Of a stretch of DNA of 64,000 nucleotides, positions 50,003 to 61,979 are shown one piece after another. Each line of letters opens with the position of its first letter. Position 1 is the first letter of the stretch. Location of the stretch: positions 148,486,262-148,550,261 of the forward strand of contig NC_044978.1 of NCBI RefSeq assembly GCF_008728515.1, written 5' to 3'. The notes under the pieces were generated by a model. It was not told where the DNA came from, did no database searches, and saw nothing but the letters and a program-made list of their open reading frames with translations. The DNA comes from Papio anubis (Eukaryota; Chordata; Mammalia; Primates; Cercopithecidae). The position numbers and the translations under genes are program-made.

Positions 50003-50317
50003 ATTTTATTTTATTTTATTTTTTGAGACGGAGTCTCGCACTTTCGCCCAGGCTGGAGTGCAGTGGCGTCATCTCGCTCTATTCACTGCAAGCTCCACCT
50101 CCCGGGTTCATGCCACTCTCCTGCCTCAGCGTCCCGAGTAGCTGGGACTATGGGCACCCTCCACCACACCCAGCTATTTTTTTTTTTTTTTTGTATTTTT
50201 AGTAGAGATGGGGCTCACCGTGTTAGCCAGGATGGTCTCAATCTCCCAACCTTGTGATCTGCCCAACTCGGCCTCCCAAAGTGCTGGGATTACAAGCGTG
50301 AGCCACGGCACCCGGCC
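50003..50317 (-). mobile_element. AluY/S-like with (TTTTA)n tail
   Basis: (TTTTA)n then GAGACGGAGTCTCGCACTTT; contains an internal T17 run near 50177; ends CACGGCACCCGGCC. Confidence 0.96.
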
Positions 50318-50407
50318 CCTTTACTTTAAAATATATATATATAGTTGCTTTGTGGAAAGCAATAGGCTATCCAAATAGGACTGCAGAGATGTAAACATGA
50401 TAGTACC

Positions 50408-50771
50408 TGATATGGTTTTGCTGTGTCACCACCCAAATCTCATCTCGAACTGTAGCTCCCATAATTCCCACAAGTTGTGGGAGGGACACGGTGGGAGATA
50501 ACTGAATCATGGGGGTGATTTCCCTCATCCTGTTCTCATGCTAGTGAATGAGTCTCATGAGATCTGATGGTTTTATAAGGGGAAACCCCTTTTATTTGGC
50601 TCTCAATTCTTCTGTCTGTTGGCCATGTAAGATGTGACTTGCTCCTTCTTGCCTTCCGCCATGATTTTGAGGCCTCCCTAGCCATGTGGAACTGTGAGTC
50701 AAACAACTTTCCTTTTTAATTACCCAGTTTCGGGTATGTCTTTATTAGCAGCATAAGAATGGACTAATACA
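50408..50771 (+). mobile_element. MaLR solo LTR (THE1/MST type)
   Basis: Begins TGATATGGTTTTGCTGTG and ends GGACTAATACA. It is flanked by GTACC and GTATC, a 4 of 5 match to a target duplication. It is similar throughout to the copy at 1577-1938. Confidence 0.9.
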
Positions 50772-51714
50772 GTATCCCTACAGAAATCCCAAATAGTTGT
50801 CTTTCTAAGTAACTTTAAAAGGATGCTTTAATGTCTCACCATCTCAGCACTCCTGAGATATTAATGGAGGACTTGAAAGACACGGAGGCCAGTCTGGGAA
50901 CTGGAACAGTTGCTTCCCTACTAAGCCTGACACTCCTGCCCCAGCTCTTCTGCCAATTTCTTCTGTTTAGGAGGAACAAGAAGCAAGGGCAGCAAAACCT
51001 CCTGTGAGTTTAGGAGGTGATGCCAGGCACGCTGCCCTCCAGTGTGGGGGCCAGTGAGGTAGGGACATATGCAAAAGAATGACCTCACTCTGCTAGCTTG
51101 ATCCTCCCCACCCTCAGACCTGTTTAAAAGTAGAGCCATTGTAATATCAACTCTACAAGGAAATTCAACTGGGTTTCAAGTGAATCAGAACAACTTGGCA
51201 ATGGATCAGGAATGTATTCACTTCACAAATATGAATATTCATTACCAGCTATTGTGGAAAGCCACAGAATTCCTTGCAGGAAATAGAAAAACTGAGTCAG
51301 ACCAGAATCCTGCCCTCAAGGGGCATAGAGGGTAGCAGGGAAGCTCAGGCAGGGAAAAGAGTGACAAAACCCTGAAGTTATTTTCCCTCAAAGCCCAGGT
51401 GAAGCTTTGATGAGTTTCCAGAGAAAGGAAAATAACTTCAGGCTGCAAAGGAAAACCCAGCTTCCTGGCTGGTAGAGAGGAAGAAGGATCCGCATGGAGA
51501 AAGGCTTAGAGGATTAGTATTCTCTGGAAATCAGGCCTTGCATAGGAGAAGATAGGACAGAAATCAGAGCTTCATAGTGGAGAGGGAACGTTAGTGTTAG
51601 TTTGATGATACGCAGTCATCTCTTACAAACAGAAAAGTTCGTTTCCAAAGAAACCAGTATTTGCCAAGGATAATACCAAATCCTGAAAATCTAACACTAA
51701 AAATCCCTCTGCAT

Positions 51715-52235
51715 AAATTGAAAACGTATATGCCCATGTAAAAATGTGTCCATGAATGTGCACAGCAGCACAACTCACAAGAGTGGAAACAACCCAGATG
51801 CCCCTCAACTGATGAATGGATCAACAAGATGTGGTATATCCATACAATGGAATATTATTTGACTATAAAAAGTAATGAAGTACTGACACATGCCACAGCA
51901 TTGGTGGACCTTGAAAACACTATGCCAATTGAAATAAGCCGGTTACAAAAGACTGCATACTGTATGATTCCATTTATATGAAATATCCAGAATAGGCAAA
52001 TCCATAGAGACAGAAAATAGACTAGTAGTTGCCAGGGGCTGGAGAGAAGAGAAAATAGGGAGAGACTGCTAATGGGTGCAAGGTTTCTTTTTGCAGTGAT
52101 GACAATGTTTTGGAATTAGATGGTGATGATGGTTACACTAATACACTAAATACCAAAATTTGTGGATTTGCTAAATACCAAAATGTTACAGAATGTAAAT
52201 TATATCTTAATTTTGGTAATTCCCTCTATGTGATG
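51715..52235 (+). mobile_element. L1M-type 3' fragment
   Basis: CATACAATGGAATATTATTT, GAATAGGCAAATCCATAGAG and AGTTGCCAGGGGCTGGAG are diagnostic of an old L1 ORF2 end and 3'UTR. It is broken by many stops. Confidence 0.9.
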
Positions 52236-52302
52236 ATGATTGAAAGACTTTAGGTAAGTTAAGTCGCTGAGCTCTTGTAATAAGGGAACCCACACGTAAA
52301 AG

Positions 52303-52622
52303 GGCTAGTTTTGGTGACCCATGCTTGTAATCCCAGGAGGGATTTGGGAGGCTGAGGCAGTGGATCACCTGAGGTCAGGAGTTCAAGGCCAACCTGGTCA
52401 ATATGGTGAAACCCCGTCTCCACTAAAAATACAAAAATTAGCCAGGCATGGTGGTGGTGGATACCTGTAATCCCAGCTACTCTGGAGGCTGAGGCAGGAA
52501 AATCACTTGAACCCAGGAGGTGGAGGTTGCAGCGAGCCAAGATTGTGCCATTGCACTCCAGCCTGGGTGACAAGAGCGAAACTCTGTCTCAAAAAAAAAA
52601 AAAAGAAGAAAAAAAAAAAACA
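52303..52622 (+). mobile_element. Alu
   Basis: GGGCTAGTTTTGGTGACCCA (diverged 5' end) to a long A-tail with AAGAAG. Confidence 0.94.
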
Positions 52623-54450
52623 GATAAAGCACTGGCCTATGGTAGATGCACTGCAAATTTTGGCTGTAAATGTAGTGGTGGTAGTAATAGTATTAGTAGT
52701 AGCAACAATGATTGGTATTGTAATAATAGTGGGAATTATATGTTTTAAATGTAGAAGTAAAACAGAAATGATGGGCTGGAGGCCTCAAGCTCAGAGCTGG
52801 TTTATAGATACACAAAATAGGACAGGACACACAGTTAAGATCAGAGAAGAGATTGTGTGTGAGCCAAAATTCACTCCAGCATGGTGGGCCTGCAGCATGT
52901 GTCTCGATATGTTCCTCTCCCTTTTTATGAGTTGCAGCGTCTAACAGCAAAACTGTGCTCCATTTGTTACTTTAACTCCATAAGCCAAGCCACAAATCGT
53001 CCATGTGTCTTTGGTAAATTCCTATCATACTAGCTGGGCAGACACTTGGTACACACAAGCATCACTAGCCTGCCACACTTTCAACAGTTTAGAAATTCGT
53101 CCCCAGGCATGGGTCCTGCTCACTCACGCATGGAACTCACACTTGCTCTCCCAGCCCCGCACCTCCAATCCCTCCTTACCTGTCTACATTGCTCACTTTC
53201 TCTCGAGGACACACCCACACTCACGTTTTAAATCATGCCAGATTCAAGATGAATCTTCAGGTGGCAAGACGGAGTATTTGAAGATCATCATCAGAGCAAA
53301 CGGTGCTCAATAAATTGGTTCATGAAGGAAAGAAAGTGTAAAGGAGTAGAAGGACAAATTAGATGAGGACTTATTGAGGAGTACCTTATAAATTGAGGTG
53401 GGTACCTCAAGAACATTCTACCTTGATGTATCCATGTCGACATTTAAATCAAGGTCTCCAACTTTATGTTTTGATTTTGTGCGTTACATCATAGTTTCTT
53501 GTTAGCCAGAACAACAGCAAGCAGACTTCGTGAGAACAGTTTTAGTGACCCCAGTCACCTTCATTAAATGTACCCAAAAGCCTTGCAAAATTAAAAGCTG
53601 GCTGAAGTCGCACCAGAAATACTAAGAAGACTGCAAGGTAAAAGGGAACCCCCGAACTTGCAACCCCAGAGGAGACAAGATAGTAACAAAGTCCCTTGAG
53701 AATAAAGTTCACACAAGCTTGGGGATGCCTTTTTTTCTCCTTGTACGTAACACTCTTGCTGAAATAGAAATTTACTTATGACATAGGTCTATCTCTTCAT
53801 AACAATCAATTCATTAAAATGCTGTGATATTTCAAAAACAGCTAAATTATTATGTTTTGCTATTTAAACATCTGTTCTCAGTATGTTGTTCAATACGTAC
53901 AGCAATCATGTTTACTTTTTAGCTTGTAAGACATTCCAAAAATAGAATCAGTGTTTTTCTATTTTTAGTTCAGTCTATAAAGTTTAAGCAAATAATCTTC
54001 TTTTCAAAACACTGTACACTCCTTTCAAATTCATGGAAAAACCCAGCAGTCATGAGCTCATAAAAGAAAACACTGTAAACATTTAGAGTCAAAAGATTTT
54101 GACACCCACACCCTGTCCTGTAACTCAACATAGACTCTTAGCTTTAAACTCAGACATTTTGCTATAATTTATAGTGGAAACATTAGAAGCATCACTCAAC
54201 GAGCACTAATTTTATCAAGAAATAACTTTTTTTTTCTAAACTGAAAGTTCTATTTCTCCTTCAAAATAAGACTGAAAAGAATCAACTCCTATTTCCTAAT
54301 CAAATCTATTCGTTAATAAAAATCTGACCCAAACTTCCTCTTTCTACTTCTTCTATAGTAAATCAAAATTTTCTGTTTTTTTTATAAGGTGGTTTAGTTT
54401 ACCTTTGTTTAGGATAATTACCCACTTCTAAAATAATTTCTCTTTTTTAT
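52623..54450. other. Intron, no gene recognised
   Basis: Begins with a degenerate (GTA/GTG)n stretch at about 52672-52735. The hydrophobic frame across it is a by-product of that repeat. Otherwise A+T-rich unique sequence. Confidence 0.6.
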
Positions 54451-54752
54451 CTTTTTTTTTTTTTTTTTTTCTGACAGAGCCTTGCTCTGTCATCCAGGCT
54501 GGAGTGCAATGGCGTGATCTTGACTCACTGCAACCTCTGCCTCCCAGGCTCAAGCTGTTCTCCTGCCTCAGCCTCCCAGGTAACTGGAATTACAGTCACA
54601 TGCCACCACACCCAGCTAATTTTTGTATTTTTAGTAGAGACTGGGTTTCACCATGTTGCCCAGGCTGGTCTTGAACTTCTGACCTCAGGTGATTCACCCG
54701 CCTCGGTCTCCCAAAGTGCAGAGATTACAGATGTGAGCCACCGTGCCCGGCC
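54451..54752 (-). mobile_element. Alu
   Basis: Poly-T, CTGACAGAGCCTTGCTCTGT, ending CACCGTGCCCGGCCC. It abuts a second Alu. Confidence 0.96.
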
Positions 54753-54756
54753 CTCT

Positions 54757-55026
54757 GTTTTTTTTTTTTTTCTTTTTTTTTTTTTTTGAGACAGAATCTC
54801 ACTCTGTCACCCAGGCTGGAGTGCACTGGCACGATCTCGGCTCACTGCAAGCTCCGCCTCCCTGGTTCACGCCATTCTCCTGCCTCAGCCTCCCCGAGTA
54901 GCTGGGACTACAGGCGCCTGCCACCACACCGGGCTAATTTTTTGTATTTTTAGTAGAGACGGGGTTTCACCGTGTTAGCCAGGATGGTCTCGATCTCCTG
55001 ACCTTGTGATCCACCTGCCTCGGCCC
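54757..55026 (-). mobile_element. Alu lacking its 5' end
   Basis: Poly-T, GAGACAGAATCTCACTCTGT, stopping at CTGCCTCGGCC. The usual terminal segment (CCAAAGTGCTGGGATTACAGG) is absent. Confidence 0.95.
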
Positions 55027-55425
55027 TCTTTTTTATCTTAATAAGATTCCTTTAAAATTGCCAAGTTTTAAACACAAATGAAGCTCTTTGTGAATGTCCT
55101 CACTCTTTTCAAAGCCTAAATTTATGTGCTTCAGCACTGAACTTTGGATCAGAATTGCACAGCAAGCACCTGGAAATAAATGGTGCCACAAACCTCTGCA
55201 GAAATGCACGAAACAATTTGAATTTGTCTCCTTTGTTATAGCTTAAGATTCCTACAAAAAGTCCACCAAGCCACATGTACTTGCATCTCAACAAGAAGAC
55301 TGTGCCTGGTAAAACTCTGTAATTTTCAGGTGCACTGAGCAAGCTCATTTTCCAGAATATAAGACCCAAGTGCCGTGTTCCTAGGCAAATGCCCCTCTGA
55401 AAACCTTTAAGATAAAAGGTGTCTC

Positions 55426-55612
55426 CAGGGTGGGGAACATAACACACTGCGGTGGTGGGGGGCTGGGGGAGGGATAGCATTAGGAGAAATACCTAATGTA
55501 AATGATGAGTTGATGGGTTCAGCAAACCAACATGGCACATGTATACCTATGTATCAAACCTGCACGTTGTATACATGTACCCTAGAACTTAAAGTATAAT
55601 AATAATTAAAAA
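55426..55612 (+). mobile_element. L1P (primate L1) 3' end, short 5'-truncated insertion
   Basis: Contains GGGATAGCATTAGGAGAAAT, ACCAACATGGCACATGTATA, CAAACCTGCACGTTG and the AAAGTATAATAATAATTAAA tail of primate L1. It is flanked by a 17-bp target duplication (AAGATAAAAGGTGTCTC at 55409-55425; one mismatch at 55613-55629). Confidence 0.92.
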
Positions 55613-56197
55613 AAGATAAAAGATGTCTCTATACTCAGCAAAGGAACTCACAGATTATAAAATAAGCCACCGTCTGCATCTTAGTCTCTGTGCACAGCTA
55701 AAGAAGGTACATAACTGAAAATGTCTATTGATCTTGATAGGAGATGCAAGGGCTGAGAAAATGTAAGAGGGAAATAGCTTAGCTTCTCTTTTCCATTTGT
55801 GTCGGGATCCCACTCAGTTTTTTAAATGCTTCTAAGTAGTGACGTCTGAGTCATTGCTCTTCTCACCTGGAATTTTTCAAACACGACAGAAGTTTTGCTC
55901 TGGGCGAGGTGAAGATAAATTCAGCTTTCAGATGAGGGTCAGGAGTCATCTATAGTGGGTCAATCAATTTGTACATGGACTTGTGGAGTCTTTCTTTGTG
56001 TGAGGCAGCCCAGGCTGTCCAGGTGCTTGCTGCTAGCTTCTACCTGCTGGCAACCAGCTATGTGACATCAGACAGTTCATGTCACATTCTATGAACCTGT
56101 TTCCACCTTGTAAATTGTGGGTATTAGGCCCACTCCAAGGTCCCTTCCAAGCTTCCCTCAGGCATGTTGTGAAATATACACTAAATTAAATGCCCAC

Positions 56198-56508
56198 GGC
56201 CAGGGGTGGTGGCTCACAACTGTAATCCCAGCACTTTCAGAGGGTGAAGTAGGTGAATCACCTGAGATCAGGAGTTCAAGACCAACCTGGCCAACATGGT
56301 GAAACCCCATCTCTACTAAAAATACAAAAATTAGCTGGGCATGGTGGCACCTGTAATCCCAGCTACACGGGAGGCTGAGGCAGGAGAATCTCTTGAATCC
56401 AGGAAGTGGAGGTTGTAGTGAGCCGAAATCATGCCACTGCACTCCAGCCTGGGTGACAGAATGAGACACCATCTCAGGTAAATAAATAAAATACATAAAT
56501 AAATAACA
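56198..56508 (+). mobile_element. Alu
   Basis: GGCCAGGGGTGGTGGCTCAC to a tail of (AAAT)n units. Confidence 0.95.
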
Positions 56509-56754
56509 GGTTTGTGCCTGGCAGCCTTAGCTCAGGATCAAGGTAGAACTAAACATATCTGCTCACCAACCTAGAGGTCATAATATCACAAGGGCCCCGA
56601 TGCTCCTGGAACTTTTCCAGATATCTAGAGTCCTTGTTCTCAGGGACAAGATGAGCATAAAGAAGAATGCCAACTCAGTGCAGGGATCACCTCCCTCCAC
56701 TTCAAGGTACCCCTGCTCCAAGATCAAGGGTCAGGAAGGATGAAAACAATATCC

Positions 56755-57150
56755 ACTGAGTACTTATTGCATGCCAGATGTTTTCATATATTATCTAGCT
56801 CACAACCCTAGATGGTAAGAGTAATCCTAATAGTAGTAGAACATAGTGTGTATTGAGTGCTTCCTATCTGCCAGGCACTGCTAAAACCAGCAAACCTTCA
56901 GGCAGCATCCATCATGCACCAGGCATTGTTCTAAGCATTTACAGTGCATGAGGTCGAGAGTATGAATACCTATTTTTGGATGGGGAAACTGAAGCACTCA
57001 GCTGGGAAAGGAGAAAACCAGAATCAGACCCAGGCCCTCTGCCAACTTAACCACTTTACTTCACAGCCGCTAATTACCTTGAAACCCTGCTGCAAGGTAT
57101 TACTTATTCTGTCTTGCAGATGAGGAAACTGAGGTTCAGGAAAGTAAAAT
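56755..57150 (-). mobile_element. MIR fragments
   Basis: TTATTGCATGCCAGATGTTT, ATTGAGTGCTTCCTATCTGC, CCAGGCATTGTTCTAAGC and TTGCAGATGAGGAAACTGAG: at least two MIR copies in reverse order. Confidence 0.75.
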
Positions 57151-58089
57151 AATTCAGCAAAGGCCTCACGTAGGCACAGTGGAGCAGTGTCTGCATAGAC
57201 CACCTGTCAGCATCCCTCCAAGCAAGTCCTAACTGCTACAAACACAGGGCTTCATGCTGTAAGATTTCAGGGAGCTGGCATGGCTAAGAGAGGTTCTCTA
57301 GACAGCCACTATGCTCTGGCAGCTTCCTGCCAACAGCGGGCTCTGTCAGGGAAGGAACTTGGCCTTTTTCATGAGGCTGGGAACAGAGCTGATGCTAGCT
57401 AGATGAGATACAAATAGACATGAAATGGCAGCAGATTCTAAAGAACAAATGAATGAATGAGGTAGGAAGGAAGGAAGAGAGAAAGGAAGCAAATTCTTGT
57501 TGGGTCTGAGGCAGCAGGGCCCTTCTCAAGGGTACAGCCAGGCCGGGGGCTAACAAGAAAGTGAGACCTGCAGTAAGCTGCCCCTTGTCCCCATCCAGGC
57601 TATGCTGGGGCCAGCAAGCCAAACTCCATCTGAACCCAGGACAAAGCAGGAGCTGAGCTGCCCGATCTGGGGAAGGCAGGCACATTGGTCCTCTCTGTGA
57701 AAAACTGGTCAGGCTAGTGGACAGGAAAACCCTGACCTCCCAGTGCCTAGGAAATTCAGTGGCAGGGGGCCTGGCCCCGGCCATAGCCTCATGGGAACCT
57801 GAGTATCCAGTTAGATCCCGAGTCTTGAGTTGGATGTGTCAGTGGATCTAGCACAAGGTTTAGAATCACTTTACATGAAACACAGTGTCCTGACCCTCCT
57901 TTCCAACTGTGAGACTGTGGTGTATGCACTGAAGCCTAGGGGACTCCAAGAAAGGGGCACACAGCCTCTCTGTGCCAACAAATGCTGCTTTAACTAATTT
58001 CATCAAGTGGTAATTTCACATATCCAACCCTGGCCCATCTGTGCGCAGAGCACCGAACTTAAGCCATTGCAGTCGTCATTGCAGTAATT

Positions 58090-58270
58090 CATTCAGCCAC
58101 TCCATCTATTGCATTCCAGTCCTCAGAGATGCTACAGTAAGCAAGCCACCTGCCCCTAGAGGAACGTCTTATGGTCCAGCAGGCCCATATGGCAAGTAAA
58201 CAGGAAATGGCACAACTGGGTGATAAATGCAGTGAGAAGGAAAAGAGAGGGTGCTATGAAAGCTTACAGA
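58090..58270 (+). mobile_element. Old L1 3'UTR-like fragment
   Basis: TCATTCAGCCACTCCATCTA, GATGCTACAGTAAGCAAGCC and TGATAAATGCAGTGAGAAGG resemble an L1M 3'UTR. Tentative. Confidence 0.45.
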
Positions 58271-58566
58271 GAGGGCCCCTAACCAACATCAGGGACCCTA
58301 TAGTCACCCTGGTGTTTTAAGCAGGCATCAAATGCCAAGTACAAATGAGCCATTAGGGGGAAAAAGAGCAGAGATATTATTCCTAATCTACAAGGGAGTA
58401 GAGTCTGATATTGGATGTTTTTTATTATGGTATTCTTTTTTCTTGGGATCTTAAAAATTATTAAATATTTTTAAAACATTTAAATAGCATAATATGAGAG
58501 ATATCCATGTAATTACTACTCAGTCTTAGCAGTTTCAAATATTTTGTACGTAAGTACATAGATGGG

Positions 58567-58818
58567 TATTTTTTTGACACGGAATCTCACTCTGTCACCC
58601 AGGCTGGAGTGCAATAGCATGATCTTGGCTCACTGCAACCTTCACCTCCCAGGCTGAAGCAATTCTTCTGCCTCAGCCTCCTCAGTGAGTAGCTGGGATT
58701 ACAAGTATATGCCACCATGCCTGGCTAATTTTTGTATTTTTAGTAGAGACGGGTTTTTACCATGTTGGCCAGGCTGGTTTCAAACTCCTGACCTCAGGTG
58801 ATCTGCCCGCCTGGACCT
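58567..58818 (-). mobile_element. Alu lacking its 5' end
   Basis: TTTTTTTGACACGGAATCTC start, stopping at CTGCCCGCCTGGACC, where it joins MaLR LTR sequence. Confidence 0.94.
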
Positions 58819-59048
58819 CCCCCTGCAACCTCAACCCTTTCTTGCTCCTGCTCTGCCATGTGAGATGCCGGCTCCCCCTTGGCCTTCGCCACGACTGAAA
58901 GTGTTGTGAGGTCTCCCCTGAAGCCAGCAGATGCCAGTGCCATGCTTGTACAGCCTGCAGAACTGTGAGCCCATTAAACTTCTTTTCTTTATAAATGACC
59001 CAGTCTCAGGTATTTCTTTACAGCAATGCAAGAATGGCCTAATACTGT
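58819..59048 (+). mobile_element. MaLR LTR 3' part (MST type), 5' end lost at an Alu junction
   Basis: The CTTGGCCTTCGCCACGACTG ... CAGAACTGTGAGCC ... TTATAAATGACCCAGTCTCAGG block is the downstream half of a MaLR LTR, ending GGCCTAATACTG. The upstream half is missing where a truncated Alu abuts it. Confidence 0.8.
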
Positions 59049-59539
59049 ACTTTTTGTGAGTCAGTTTAAAAATGAGTGTAAGCTAATAAATAAATATGCA
59101 TAGCTTCAACTAAATGATTTTTATGGACTGTAGCAGAGGACCTGGCTTGTGTTTTCTTAATGGTTTCATGTCTCATGCCAAGGCCATCATATGCAAAGAA
59201 ACATCTGAAAAAGAGTTGATGTTTATTGCCAAGGAAATACTTAAACTGACTGTAATGAAGATGTTAAAGAGCTTCAGAGAAGCTGTGGACTATTTCCCTG
59301 GGCTGACGACAGACACACCTTAAAGCAAGGGCCATCTGATCATTGGACTTAGGGTGATTTTTAAAACACTTTCTTTTTTTATCCAAGTTTTTATTCAATT
59401 CCCTTGACTTATTTCAGTTTAGAATTTGACTTCTTATTATCCTTATAGTAATCCTGAAAAAATTACTAAGAATAAAAAATATCGTAACTACTAACATAAC
59501 TAAGTCCACAGGATATTAGAACTAAAAAGATATCATATA

Positions 59540-59830
59540 GCTACACCTCTTTATTTACAGGTGATGAAACTGAAGTCTGAGAGGTTAATTATTCACTCAT
59601 CCCTCCAACAAATATTTATCGAATTTCTACTCTGATGTCATTTAGATCCTTACTATGGCAGTAAACATTTAGAAATTTAAACATGTTTAGTGTCTCTATC
59701 AACAGCTTTAAGAGTAAAATTTTAGACGTTACCAGCTTGCCCAAGGTTGCATAGCCATTAAATAGAGGAAACAAGGTTAAGACCCAGGGAGTCTGACTCC
59801 AGTAATACTTCCTGTCTTGCCATGGGATAC
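59540..59830 (-). mobile_element. MIR fragment(s)
   Basis: TACAGGTGATGAAACTGAAG, CCAACAAATATTTATCGAAT, GCTTGCCCAAGGTTGCATAG and CAGGGAGTCTGACTCCAG. Confidence 0.7.
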
Positions 59831-61099
59831 ACCTATGGTTCTTGAGTCCAAAATGCAGAAATATGAATCTTACAGGAGAATGAGGCCCTACCATTTACAG
59901 AATGTGATGTCTTCCTTTACAGATGAAATTTAGTTCTTCTGGTGAAGAGGACAATGGCTGGGTAGGAACTTAATGCCCACACCTAATGGAAACTTATCCT
60001 TGACCTGCATGACTGCTGGCCCAAGACAAAGATTACTTGGAGCAGCTCACCATAGAATCAGCTCCAAGATAAGGGGAAGTACTTGGACTCCATAGTGAAC
60101 AAAACAGAGATGGTCCCTGCCCTCATGGGGCCCACAATTTAGTGGGGAAGACAGGCAATGTACAAGTGACTTCTCAAATGTTTTATGATTTGTCTTGAAT
60201 TTTTAAACTTAAACCTTCTCCAGTTTTAAAATAGCATGGAAGCAAAAAACAAAATGGATTGGGGCAGATCACAAAATTGTAACTCTTCTCTAAGGACCAG
60301 TATGACAGCCTAGGAGTGAGACTTTGCATCTTTTCTGGAGGTCAGTTCTGACAGCATCCTTTGATTGAGGAGGGATTTGGAACCTTTGGCCTGTCATGCC
60401 CTTGATGGTTCTTAAATAGCCACATCCAGTTGGCTTTTTGTGGAATAACATGTTCAGAGACATAACCACCACCCACTTTCAGTAGAAAGAGCAAAACCAC
60501 TAACATGTATAATGAATAGCAGCTCTTGGTCTAGGAAACTCACTAAGTCCTGGAATTCAGGAACCACAGAGGAACCCCTGAAGCCTTTCAGGCAATCTGG
60601 ATTGACACCAGACATCTGTGACTCTATCAAAGCTTTGTACAGAATTCAAGGCATGGACATAAAAGTGCTTTAAGTTATAAGACATTAGAAGCATAAGACA
60701 TGGGATTTCATGAATATTATTTAGCCATACAGACATTTTAAGATAATCAATGTTAGTCCTAGCTGCAAATATGTTCCCTATTTTTTTTTAGCATTCCACA
60801 AAATTCTCATTCTTTTAATTATCTCCCTTTGCTGCTAGGATCTCTTTAAGGCTTTCATCTGGTTCACACTAGGCTGGGAAGAAAAGATATAGGAAGTTCT
60901 TGGCCTGACCGTGGCCTTTTCTCCTTTATCCTTTGCTATTTCCTGTCTCCTGTTTCTCTACAGAAGTAAATCATGTTGACATATGCTCAAAGAGTAGGGG
61001 CCGTACTATTGAAGAAATATAGAAACAAGGGACAGCTGAGACAGATGCACATAAAGAGGAATATGACCCACTTTATATTTCTGTATTTATTATGTTGTT
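59831..61099. other. Intron, no gene recognised
   Basis: Includes a short old-L1-like piece near 60080-60170. No coding similarity seen. Confidence 0.55.
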
Positions 61100-61326
61100 A
61101 AACAAAGAATGCTTTATTAATACAAATACACACAAACTCTAAAGCACTAAAAAATTTAAATATCTATGTCATAGCAAACAACTGGCAATTCAACATCCAG
61201 GGTCAACAGAATGCTAGAAGGAGATTGCAACAGATTGCATTCCCATGGTGGAGAAGGCATCTTCACAGGTGAAGGGGGGCCCAGCTGAAACAGCTTTTCA
61301 AGCTCTCCCTCCTCATCAAGGATCAT
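61100..61326 (-). pseudogene. PTTG2: PTTG2-like securin retrocopy, 5'-truncated
   Basis: Fifty-six in-frame codons from MILDEEGELEKLF to CYDIDI and a TAA at 61158-61156 match the C-terminal quarter of pituitary tumor-transforming gene (securin) proteins. The EEGELEK, PWEC and CYDIDI variants point to PTTG2, not PTTG1. The double PxxP/SP block (PPSPVKMPSPPW) is intact. The 3'UTR follows, with AATAAA at 61118-61113. Upstream of 61326 the similarity stops. The open frame continues for 44 unrelated codons to an ATG at 61458, giving a 100-codon chimeric frame. The KEN box, D-box and most of the separase-binding region are absent, so securin function is not expected. I recall human PTTG2 as full length (about 190 residues) at this place, so the truncation would be a lineage difference. 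Confidence 0.85.
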
Positions 61327-61549
61327 GGCAATGACTATGTACCTTGGCCAACCCAATCCCAATCTAGTCCAGGCTATTGATTCACAGCAGCAAAGGGTCA
61401 CTTCTGTTTCTAAGGCCTGGAGATAAGTTGAAGGCAGTTTTGCAGTGAGCCATTTCAATTCAATGATAAATTGCTGTCTAATTTATTCTATGAATCTTTG
61501 ACCCACGGCCATGTGTGTGTATGTATTTGAGCCCACATGCCAAAATACA

Positions 61550-61979
61550 CAGTTGAGTCTTGAACAATACAGGATTGAGTTGCATGGATCCGCTTGTTCT
61601 CAGATTTTCTTCTGCGGCTGCCACCTCTGAGACTGCAAGACCATCCCCTCCTCTTCCTCCTCCTCCTCAGCCTACTCAGTGTGAAGACAATGAGGGTGAA
61701 GACCTTTATGATGATCTATTTCTACTTAATGAATAATGAAATATGTTCTCTTCCTTATGATTTTTCTTAATAACATTTTCTTTTGTCCAGCTTACTTTAT
61801 TGTAAGAATACAGGATATAGTGCATATAACATACAAAACATGTGTTAGTCAACGGTGTTATTGGTGAGGTCAACAGAAGACTATTGGTTAAGCTTTTTGG
61901 GAGTCAAAGGTTACAGGTGGATTTTGGACTGTGCAGGTGATTGGCACCCCTAACCCTCACATTGTTCAAGGGTCAGCTG
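61550..61979. mobile_element. Tigger/pogo-type non-autonomous DNA transposon
   Basis: Terminal inverted repeats: CAGTTGAGTCTTGAACAATA at the left and the reverse complement of CAGCTGACCCTTGAACAATG at the right, about 430 bp in all. The interior (GCCTACTCAGTGTGAAGACA; TTTGTCCAGCTTACTTTATT) matches the common primate element that begins TTGACCCTTGAACAACA. Subfamily from memory only. Confidence 0.85.

Noticed and set aside
52507..52944. 145-codon + frame with a hydrophobic valine/isoleucine run resembling a membrane segment
   Set aside because: It begins in an Alu, crosses the A-tail and a degenerate GTA/GTG repeat. The hydrophobic run is a product of that repeat.
59114..59323. 69-codon + frame (MIFMDCSRGP start)
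   Set aside because: Not recognised as any protein; no exon signals, and immediately follows LTR sequence.
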